NCBI GenBank assembly: GCA_035277545.1
Contig: DATEKI010000104.1
Coordinates: forward strand, 1-6,116
Length of the DNA: 6,116 nucleotides
DNA from: 66-474 sp035277545
GTDB lineage: Bacteria; Pseudomonadota; Gammaproteobacteria; Xanthomonadales; Rhodanobacteraceae
Direction: 5' to 3'
Numbering within the stretch: the stretch's first letter is position 1; each line of letters opens with the position of its first letter. The notes under the pieces were generated by a model. It ran no database searches and was not told the origin of the DNA. It worked only from the letters and a program-made list of their open reading frames with translations. A program made the translations under genes and the position numbers. Of this stretch, positions 1-5,760 are shown piece after piece.

Positions 1-3000
1 GTTGCGGAATATCCGCATCCAGGGCGAGTCCTCTTCCCATTCGCGCGGGTGCCAGCTCATCTGCGCGGTGCGGAAGACGCGCTCCGGGTGCGGCATCAGG
101 ATGGTCACGCGGCCGTTCGCGGCGGTGAATCCCGCGAGGCCATCGGGTGAACCGTTCGGGTTGTAGGGAAACGTTTCGGTGGCCTTGCCGCGGTTGTCCA
201 CGAAGCGCACGCACGCCGTCGCCTTGCCGGCCTTGCTGCCCTCGGCGAACACCGCGCGGCCTTCGCCGTGCGCGGTGACGACGGGAATGCGCGAACCGGC
301 CATGCCGCGGAACAGGATCGAGCCGGCATCGAGGACTTCCAGTGTCACCAGCCGCGCTTCGTATTGCTCCGAAGCATTGCGCTGGAAGGTGGGCCAATGT
401 TCGGCGCCCGGGATGATGGACTTCAATTGCGCCAGCATCTGGCAGCCATTGCACATGCCGACCGCGAACTTCGACGGGTCCGCGAAGAACGCCGCGAATT
501 GTCCGCGCAGTTCGTCGTGGTACAGGATCGACGCGGCCCAGCCGCGGCCCGCGCCCAGCACGTCGCCGTAGGAAAAGCCGCCGCACGCGGCGAAACCCGA
601 GAACTCACCCAGCTTGCGGCGGCCCGCGACCAGATCGCTCATGTGCACGTCGACCGCGTCGAAGCCCGCACGCGTGAACGCCGCGGCCATTTCGACCTGG
701 CCGTTGACGCCTTGTTCGCGCAGCACCGCGATGCGCGGGCGCGCGCCCTTCGTGATGTACGGCGCGGCGATGTCCTCGGCGGGGTCGAACGTCAGCCTGG
801 CGTTCACGCCCGGATCGTTGTCGTCGCAGCGCCAGTCGCGCTCGGCGTCGGCGCTGGCCGGGTTGTCGCGCAGGCGTTGCATCGCGTGGCTGGTTTCGTG
901 CCATGCGCCGATCAGTTTCTGCCAGTTCCACTTGGCGACGGTTTCGTCGCCGCCGTACAACTTGATGCCGAGCTTGGCCTTCGGGCGCGCGATCACGCGC
1001 GTCACCGCGGCGAGGCCGTGCGTTTCGGCGAGGGCGGCGAATGCATCGTGGTCGTCCACGCGCACCTGCACCACCGCGCCGAGTTCCTCGTTGAACAGCG
1101 CGCGCAGCGCGCTGTCGGCCCAGCCGTCGAGGAACACCTCGAGCCCGCAGTGGCCGGCAAATGCCATTTCCAGCAGCGCCACGATCGCGCCACCGTCGGA
1201 GCGGTCGTGGTAGGCGAGCAGCAGGTTCTTTTCGCGCGCGGCACGGATGGTGTCGAACAGGCCGCGCAGGCGTTCGGGATTCTCGAAATCGGGCGGCACG
1301 CCGCCGCCGCGTTCGTAGGCCTGCGTCAACACCGATCCGCCGAGGCGGTCGCGGCCGGCGCCGAGGTCGATGAGCCACAGTTCGGTGTCGCCGGCATCCA
1401 TCCGGATCTGCGGCGTCAATGCGCCGCGCACGTCGCCCACGCGCGCGAATGCGCTGACGATCAGCGACACCGGCGCGATGGTGCGCTGTTCGCGATCGCC
1501 GTCGCGCCACAGCGTGCGCATCGACAACGAATCCTTGCCGACCGGAATCGAAATGCCGAGCGCGGGGCAGAGTTGCAGCGACACGGCCTGTACCGCGTCG
1601 AACAGCGCGGCGTCCTCGCCGGCGTGTCCGATCGCGGCCATCCAGTTCGCGGACAAGCGGATTTCCTCCAGCTTGTCCACGGGCGCCGCGATCAGGTTGG
1701 TGATCGCTTCGCCCAGCGCCATCCGCGCGGACGCCGCGCCATCCAGCACCGCGATCGGTGAACGTTCGCCCATCGCCATCGCTTCGCCTGCGTAACCTTC
1801 GAAGTCGGCCAGGGTCAGCGCACAATCCGCCACCGGCACCTGCCACGGGCCGACCAGCTGGTCGCGCGCGCACAGGCCGCCGACGCTGCGGTCGCCGATG
1901 TGGATCAGGAACGCCTTGCCCGCGACCGCGGGCATGCGCAGCACGCGCTCGATCGCGTCGTCGAGGCCGATGCCCGTGAGGTCGGGGATGATGTCGAGTT
2001 GCGGCTTGACGCGCGTCGCGTCGCGCTGCATGCGCGGCGGCTTGCCGAGCAGGACGCTGAGTTCCATGTCGATGACGCGCGGATCGCGTTGCGAGCGCAC
2101 GCGCAGGCGTTGTTCCCGCGTTGCGGTGCCGACCACGGCGGACGGGCAGCGCTCGCGCTCGCAGATTGCGCGAAACGCGTCGAGGTCGGTGGGCTTCACG
2201 CCCAGCACGTAGCGTTCCTGCGACTCGTTGCACCAGATCTGCATGGGCGAGAGTTGCGGATCGTCCAGCGGCACGGCATCGAGGTCGATCTCGCCGCCGA
2301 CGCCGGAGTCGTGCAGCAATTCCGGGATCGCGTTCGACAGGCCTCCCGCGCCGACGTCGTGGATCGCGACGATCGGGCTGGCGTCACCCGCCGCGCAGCA
2401 TGCGTCGATGACTTCCTGGCAGCGCCGCTGCATCTCCGGGTTGTCGCGTTGCACCGATGCGAAATCCAGCGCCTCGCTGGACGCGCCCGCCGCCATCGAC
2501 GACGCCGCGCCGCCGCCGAGGCCGATCAGCATCGCCGGTCCACCCAGCACGATCACCGCGTCGCCGGGGCTGAGTTTGTTTTTCTTCACCAGCATCGGCC
2601 GCACGTTGGCGACGCCGCCCGCCAGCATGATCGGCTTGTCGTAGCCGTGGCGCATGCCGGGCCTGGCGGTTTCCAGTTCGAACGTGCGGAAATACCCGGT
2701 GAGGCACGGACGCCCGAATTCGTTGTTGAAGCCGGCCGCGCCGAGCGGACCGTCGCGCATGATTTCGAAGGCACTGGCGACACGCGGCGGCAACGGGCGC
2801 TCCGTCTCCCATGGCCGCGGCAGGTTCGGAATGCGCAAGTGCGAAACCGAAAAGCCGACCAGGCCTGCTTTCGGCTTGCCGCCGCGCCCGACCGCGCCTT
2901 CGTCGCGGATTTCGCCGCCGGAACCGGTGGCCGCGCCCGGCCACGGTGAAATCGCGGTCGGATGGTTGTGGGTTTCGACCTTGATCGCGTACGGGATCGC

Positions 3001-3837
3001 TTCGGCATGCGCGCGCCAGACGCCATCGGCATCGGCGAAGAAGCGCGCGCCGCTGGAACCTTCGATCACTGCCGCGTTGTCGCTGTACGCCGACAGGGTG
3101 TAGGCGGGCGACATCTTGTCGGTGTGGCGGATCATCCCGAACAGGCTGGACGATTGTTTCTCGCCATCCACCGTGAAGTCTGCGTTGAAGACCTTGTGCC
3201 GGCAGTGTTCGGAATTCGCCTGCGCGAACATCACCAGTTCCGCATCGGTCGGGTCGCGGCCGAGCTTCGCGTAGTTGCCCGCGAGGTAATCAATCTCGTC
3301 CGACGCAAGCGCCAGGCCCAGGGCGCCGTTCGCGCCCTGCAGGGCGGCGCGCGCATCGTTGCCGAGCGCGACCGCTTCCAGTGGTGCGGAATCGCCGCGC
3401 AGGAATATGCGCCGGGCATCGGCCAGGTTCAGCAGCACCGATTGCGTCATCGGGTCATGCAACGCGTTGGCGATGGCCGCGAAGGCGGGATCGTTCGGGC
3501 CGGGCAGCTTTTCGATCAGGAATGCTGTGCCGCGCTCGACGCGCGGAACATCGATGCCCACGTGGTGCACGATGTCGGTGGCTTTCGACGACCACGGCGA
3601 CAGCGTGCCCAGCCGTGGCACCACCCACAGCGACGCGTCCGCGGGCGGCGCTTCGGTGGCGTCGAGGACGTCGGCAAGGCGTTTGTGCAACGCGGGCGCC
3701 AGCGGCGACTCCGCTGCGACGAAATACACGTAGCGCGCGCCGCGTACGCGCGTGCCCTTGGCGATCGCGGCGAGGCGCTGGTTGAGCCGGTCGAGACGGA
3801 AATCCGACAGGGCGCTGCGCCCGTCGAGGACGATCAT
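1..3837 (-). CDS. purL: Phosphoribosylformylglycinamidine synthase (FGAM synthase), large fused type; C-terminal end cut by window edge
   Basis: This cytoplasmic enzyme converts FGAR, ATP and glutamine to FGAM, the fourth step of de novo purine synthesis. The frame is open for 1,279 codons from ATG 3837 to the left edge, ending in a WMRIFRN-like stretch. By recall of E. coli PurL (1,295 aa, ending RNARKQLG), only about six residues are missing. The N-terminal FGAR-binding region begins MIVLDGRSALSDFRLDRL. The hallmark NSEHCRH is at residues 208-214, KVETHNHPT at 286-294, the glycine-rich GGPAM of the auxiliary nucleotide site at 432-436, and HDVGAGG at 493-499. The second PurM-like half carries GKDS at 767-770 and HDRSDGG at 877-883. 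The class I glutaminase domain starts near residue 1035, with nucleophile Cys1129 (GMCNGCQ) and catalytic His1250 and Glu1252 in MPHPE. All landmarks are in one frame, so no frameshift is seen. ATG 3837 matches the family N-terminus; GTG 3852 and ATG 3957 are in frame upstream, but a -10 box lies between them. No Shine-Dalgarno sequence is evident. Confidence 0.99.
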   Translation of the reverse strand, partial: MIVLDGRSALSDFRLDRLNQRLAAIAKGTRVRGARYVYFVAAESPLAPALHKRLADVLDATEAPPADASLWVVPRLGTLSPWSSKATDIVHHVGIDVPRVERGTAFLIEKLPGPNDPAFAAIANALHDPMTQSVLLNLADARRIFLRGDSAPLEAVALGNDARAALQGANGALGLALASDEIDYLAGNYAKLGRDPTDAELVMFAQANSEHCRHKVFNADFTVDGEKQSSSLFGMIRHTDKMSPAYTLSAYSDNAAVIEGSSGARFFADADGVWRAHAEAIPYAIKVETHNHPTAISPWPGAATGSGGEIRDEGAVGRGGKPKAGLVGFSVSHLRIPNLPRPWETERPLPPRVASAFEIMRDGPLGAAGFNNEFGRPCLTGYFRTFELETARPGMRHGYDKPIMLAGGVANVRPMLVKKNKLSPGDAVIVLGGPAMLIGLGGGAASSMAAGASSEALDFASVQRDNPEMQRRCQEVIDACCAAGDASPIVAIHDVGAGGLSNAIPELLHDSGVGGEIDLDAVPLDDPQLSPMQIWCNESQERYVLGVKPTDLDAFRAICERERCPSAVVGTATREQRLRVRSQRDPRVIDMELSVLLGKPPRMQRDATRVKPQLDIIPDLTGIGLDDAIERVLRMPAVAGKAFLIHIGDRSVGGLCARDQLVGPWQVPVADCALTLADFEGYAGEAMAMGERSPIAVLDGAASARMALGEAITNLIAAPVDKLEEIRLSANWMAAIGHAGEDAALFDAVQAVSLQLCPALGISIPVGKDSLSMRTLWRDGDREQRTIAPVSLIVSAFARVGDVRGALTPQIRMDAGDTELWLIDLGAGRDRLGGSVLTQAYERGGGVPPDFENPERLRGLFDTIRAAREKNLLLAYHDRSDGGAIVALLEMAFAGHCGLEVFLDGWADSALRALFNEELGAVVQVRVDDHDAFAALAETHGLAAVTRVIARPKAKLGIKLYGGDETVAKWNWQKLIGAWHETSHAMQRLRDNPASADAERDWRCDDNDPGVNARLTFDPAEDIAAPYITKGARPRIAVLREQGVNGQVEMAAAFTRAGFDAVDVHMSDLVAGRRKLGEFSGFAACGGFSYGDVLGAGRGWAASILYHDELRGQFAAFFADPSKFAVGMCNGCQMLAQLKSIIPGAEHWPTFQRNASEQYEARLVTLEVLDAGSILFRGMAGSRIPVVTAHGEGRAVFAEGSKAGKATACVRFVDNRGKATETFPYNPNGSPDGLAGFTAANGRVTILMPHPERVFRTAQMSWHPREWEEDSPWMRIFRN

Positions 3838-3870
3838 GGCGATGGGGACCACGGCCGGAGGGAGCCGCGC

Positions 3871-3876
3871 ATTATA
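3871..3876 (-). promoter_or_regulatory. Candidate -10 box of the purL promoter
   Basis: The minus strand reads TATAAT here, a perfect sigma-70 -10 hexamer and a rare AT run in this GC-rich spacer. Transcription would start near 3864, giving a leader of roughly 27 nt before ATG 3837. No convincing -35 hexamer lies at 16-18 bp spacing (AGGCGA at 17 bp), and there is no TG extension, so an activator may be needed. I see no PurR-type ACGCAAACGTTTGCGT operator nearby. The assignment rests on sequence match and position only. Confidence 0.6.
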
Positions 3877-3990
3877 GATGCGATCGCCGCTGATCGCCTC
3901 CAGCGCATGGGTCGCAGGCGCCCGGCGTCGACCAATACGGCCGTTGCGAGGCTGCATGGCGTGGACGACATTCCCCACGCCCGCGGCGTG

Positions 3991-4012
3991 CTCCCTTCGC
4001 TTGCGAAGGGGG
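3991..4012. repeat. Short perfect hairpin with CTTG loop
   Basis: Positions 3993-4010 read cccttcgcttgcgaaggg, an 8-bp perfect stem that can fold with a CTTG tetraloop closed by C-G. Flanking bases 3991-3992 and 4011-4012 can add one or two weaker pairs. It lies about 94 nt beyond the dsbC stop and about 115 nt before the purL -10 box. Neither strand has a run of T after the stem, so it is not a canonical intrinsic terminator. The 'cttgcgaaggg' wording resembles dispersed intergenic repeats in Xanthomonadales from memory; copy number cannot be judged from one window. Confidence 0.6.
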
Positions 4013-4105
4013 ATCGAGGGATGGCTCCGGCTTGCGCGCTTGCGGGGCGCACCTCGACGAGATCCGGATCGTCCTTCCATGACCTGTTGTCAAACAGCGC
4101 TTCGG

Positions 4106-4903
4106 TCAGGGCGATCGCGCGGCGCGCTCCGCATGCACGGTCTGCAGGCGCCGCAACAATTCCTGCGGATCGACGTAGCCCCCCAGCACCACGCCGTTGT
4201 CGGCGATGACGGTGGGCGTGCCATCGACGCCGAGGTCCACGCCAAGGTTGAAGTCGTGCGCGACGGGCGATTGGCAGGTCGCGTTACGCGGCGGCCGGCC
4301 TTCGAACGCGTGTGTCAACGCCGCCTGCCGGTCGGCCGCACACCACACGTCCACGGCCTTCTGCGCCGAAGGCGTGCCGAGGCCGGTGCGCGGCCAGAAC
4401 AGGTAATCGACCGCGATGCCGAGCTTGTTGATCTCCGCCATGTTGGCGTGGAACGCGCGGCAGTAGGGGCAATCGACATCGGTGAATACCGTGACCGTGT
4501 ATTTCGGTTTGGCCGGTGCGTAGCGGATCATCTGGCCGGGCTGCAGTTTCGCGATCGCGTCGCGGCGCAAGCGATCCATCGCCAGGGCGTTGAGCGGCGA
4601 GCGATTCCTGATGTCGTACGCATCACCCTGGATGACGTAGCGGCCGTCGCCGGTCAGGTACAGCACCTGGCCGTTCGCGATGGCTTGATACAGGCCGGCC
4701 ATCGGCGTGGACGTGATCGCCTGGACGCGCGCGCCGGGTGCCATCTGCGCGAGCGCCGCGGTGATGGCAGCGCGCACCGCCGGCGCGACGGTGGTGGCCG
4801 GCGCGGGGGCAGCGGCTGCGTTCGCGATGGCGGCGTGGCGGTCGGACGAACAGGCGCTCAGCGCGAACAGAGCCAGTGCGAGCGCGCAAACAAGTTTCTG
4901 CAT
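4106..4903 (-). CDS. dsbC: DsbC-family thiol:disulfide interchange protein, predicted lipoprotein
   Basis: This 265-aa protein is a periplasmic disulfide isomerase that would reshuffle wrong disulfides and be kept reduced by DsbD. Residues 1-18 form a lipoprotein signal ending LSAC, with Cys18 as the lipidation site and Ser19 after it, which favours outer-membrane sorting. A low-complexity Ala/Pro linker (about 24-42) leads into the DsbC N-terminal dimerisation domain (about 43-105, with GLYQAIANGQVLYLTGDGRY). The thioredoxin-fold domain has active site CPYC at 145-148 in FTDVDCPYCRAFH and the cis-Pro loop GTPT at 228-231. Cys188 and Cys210 match the second, structural disulfide of E. coli DsbC. 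E. coli DsbC has CGYC, whereas CPYC is the DsbG dipeptide; the overall sequence and the extra cysteine pair still favour DsbC. ATG 4903 places the signal peptide correctly. There is no clear Shine-Dalgarno sequence and only a poor candidate promoter upstream. Confidence 0.95.
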   Translation of the reverse strand: MQKLVCALALALFALSACSSDRHAAIANAAAAPAPATTVAPAVRAAITAALAQMAPGARVQAITSTPMAGLYQAIANGQVLYLTGDGRYVIQGDAYDIRNRSPLNALAMDRLRRDAIAKLQPGQMIRYAPAKPKYTVTVFTDVDCPYCRAFHANMAEINKLGIAVDYLFWPRTGLGTPSAQKAVDVWCAADRQAALTHAFEGRPPRNATCQSPVAHDFNLGVDLGVDGTPTVIADNGVVLGGYVDPQELLRRLQTVHAERAARSP

Positions 4904-5124
4904 GGTGTTTCGTGGACCGCGACGAACGCGCCGTGTGGATGACGCGATGCTAACACGCGGTCATGGCCGCAACCGTGCCGCCATGCGGGTGTTTCGAAAT
5001 GCCAGTCACCGACGGTCGCCGGATTCCATTGGTCGCCCCGGCGAAGGCCGGGACCCGGTGCTTCGCATGGCCGGATGCCGGCCTTCGCCGACATGACGAG
5101 GTTCGCTCCGTCGCCTGCGTACGC
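4904..5124. other. Intergenic spacer between the DUF4124 gene and dsbC
   Basis: This 221-bp gap contains the 66-bp palindrome described separately and about 128 bp of otherwise featureless sequence before dsbC. The best -10-like string on the minus strand is TAGCAT near 4950, with a TTGCGG upstream at a short spacing of about 14 bp, which I consider weak. A 78-codon minus frame through the repeat (5094 down to 4858) reads MSAKAGIR and LRRGD, the usual spurious peptide of such repeats, and is not annotated. Confidence 0.75.
5032..5097. repeat. 66-bp imperfect palindrome, dispersed-repeat type
   Basis: Two 27-nt arms (5032-5058 and 5071-5097) are inverted copies matching at 21 of 27 positions around a 12-nt loop. 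Within them is a perfect 13-bp inverted repeat, cggcgaaggccgg at 5039-5051 and its complement at 5078-5090. The outer end reads gtcatg-like on the reverse strand. This resembles the intergenic 'gtcatcccggcgaaggccggga' palindromes common in Xanthomonadales and other proteobacteria (recall, not a search). It begins 28 nt beyond the stop of the DUF4124 gene and could fold in its transcript, perhaps stabilising the 3' end. No T-tract follows. Confidence 0.8.
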
Positions 5125-5691
5125 TCAGAATGTCAGCCACCAGCAGCCGTCGGATTCGACGAGGCCGAAATCGCGGGTCGTGCCGTCGACGCCGCCGGTG
5201 GAAATGCCCATGCCGGTTGGCGGCGACGCGACACTGGAGGGGCTGGCGGGCCCATCACCTGCGTTGACGGGTGGTGGTCCGTAATAAGCGTCCGCGAATG
5301 GCGGACCCGTCGCGTGCGTGAACGCGATGCCGGTCAATGGTTGCTTCAGCCATGCCGCGAGCGAGCGCAAGGTGGTGCGCGCGGAGCCCTGGTCCATCCC
5401 GCGCCAGAGGATCAATCCCGCCAGCTGGTTCACGTCGCGTGCGGCGAAGGCACGGGCGGTGGCCTGTCGCAACGCTTCCGGCGAAGCAGCACACAGCGCA
5501 CTGAAACCGGCGCCCGGGACAGGCGTGCTCGTTCCCGGCGCCGGCGCAGGTGTTCCGCACGGCTGCCCGGAAAAGACCGGTTCGCCGTGCGGGCCGATGC
5601 AACGGTAAACCGGCTGGGTATGCTGCGCGTGGGCAAGCGGCGCGCACACAAGCAGCGCGAGCAGCCACAGGATTTTTGGCAGCAAACCCAT
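5125..5691 (-). CDS. Exported DUF4124-domain protein of unknown function
   Basis: This 188-aa protein has no assigned function. Residues 1-22 (MGLLPKILWLLALLVCAPLAHA) are a clear Sec signal peptide with AHA cleavage before Gln23, so the product should be periplasmic or secreted. Residues 28-45 (VYRCIGPHGEPVFSGQPC) match the DUF4124 pattern, a short motif often found at the N-terminus of exported proteobacterial proteins. A Pro/Gly/Thr linker (47-62) precedes a helical Ala/Leu-rich segment (about 65-120). The tail (138-172) is Gly/Pro/Ser-rich and the protein ends DGCWWLTF. Four cysteines remain after cleavage (31, 45, 67, 183), enough for two disulfides, and the neighbouring dsbC makes a client relationship possible but unproven. 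The frame is open to 5862, but I chose ATG 5691 because the signal peptide begins there and the extension is Arg-rich and overlaps metF. No Shine-Dalgarno sequence is visible. Confidence 0.85.
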   Translation of the reverse strand: MGLLPKILWLLALLVCAPLAHAQHTQPVYRCIGPHGEPVFSGQPCGTPAPAPGTSTPVPGAGFSALCAASPEALRQATARAFAARDVNQLAGLILWRGMDQGSARTTLRSLAAWLKQPLTGIAFTHATGPPFADAYYGPPPVNAGDGPASPSSVASPPTGMGISTGGVDGTTRDFGLVESDGCWWLTF

Positions 5692-5700
5692 CGCGCGAGT

Positions 5701-5760
5701 GTAGGGGGGCTCGACCCGCCGTTGGCACGGCCCGTGGTGGCGGGTTGAAACCCGCCCTAC
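5701..5760. repeat. 60-bp imperfect inverted repeat overlapping the metF 3' end
   Basis: The left end, gtaggggggctcgacccgcc (5701-5720), and the reverse complement of 5739-5760 share gtaggg at the tips and acccgcc at the inner ends, with two single-base length differences between. The right arm is itself a hairpin: ggcgggtt and aacccgcc at 5739-5756 enclose a two-base loop. A central cacgg/ccgtg pairing adds a third small stem. The outer gtag on the minus strand overlaps the last sense codon and TAG stop of metF. The fold could act as a transcript end or stability element for metF, but no T-tract follows. 'gtagggcgggtttcaacccgcc' looks like a dispersed repeat family from recall. Confidence 0.75.

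Larger units (their letters stand above)
3838..4105. other. Intergenic spacer between dsbC and purL
   Basis: This 268-bp gap holds the purL -10 box near its left side and a short hairpin in the middle. A TTGACA hexamer occurs on the minus strand at 4088-4093 but has no matching -10 at the right distance. Short open frames across it are rich in Arg, Pro and Ser, have no recognisable motif and run into purL or the promoter, so I do not call them genes. No T-tract terminator follows dsbC. Confidence 0.8.

Noticed and set aside
268..1761. 497-codon plus-strand open frame antisense to purL
   Set aside because: It lies in the codon-aligned antisense frame of purL. Stops there arise only from TTA, CTA and TCA codons, which are rare in GC-rich genes, so long open frames are expected. 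The product is His/Arg/Val-rich with no motif.
605..2233. 542-codon minus-strand open frame inside purL
   Set aside because: It is an Arg/Ala-rich out-of-frame shadow of purL. The purL frame carries all catalytic motifs through this region.
1900..2949. 349-codon plus-strand open frame antisense to purL
   Set aside because: It has the same codon-aligned antisense frame and composition as the previous entry, and lies wholly inside purL, whose landmarks are intact.
3838..3957. 40-codon in-frame N-terminal extension of purL from ATG 3957
   Set aside because: The extension has no resemblance to the PurL N-terminus, contains the TATAAT box, and the family start aligns with ATG 3837.
4088..4093. 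TTGACA on the minus strand as a -35 box
   Set aside because: No -10-like hexamer occurs 16-18 bp downstream (ATCCGG, GATCCG or CGATCC), so it is probably a chance match.
2962..4209. 415-codon plus-strand open frame spanning the purL start and the dsbC-purL gap
   Set aside because: It is in the same antisense frame, continues by chance across the spacer into the dsbC 3' end, and has no recognisable domain.
3878..4942. 354-codon plus-strand open frame opposite dsbC
   Set aside because: It is antisense to dsbC, whose signal peptide, CPYC and cis-Pro motifs are clear. Its product is Arg/Gly/Asp-rich without a motif.
4858..5094. 78-codon minus-strand frame beginning MSAKAGIR
   Set aside because: It is the familiar spurious translation of a dispersed palindrome (AKAGIR, LRRGD) running into the dsbC 5' end.
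5739..5756. GGCGGGTT/AACCCGCC hairpin as an intrinsic terminator of metF
   Set aside because: The stem is strong, but no T-rich tract follows it on the minus strand, so it is kept as part of the repeat only.
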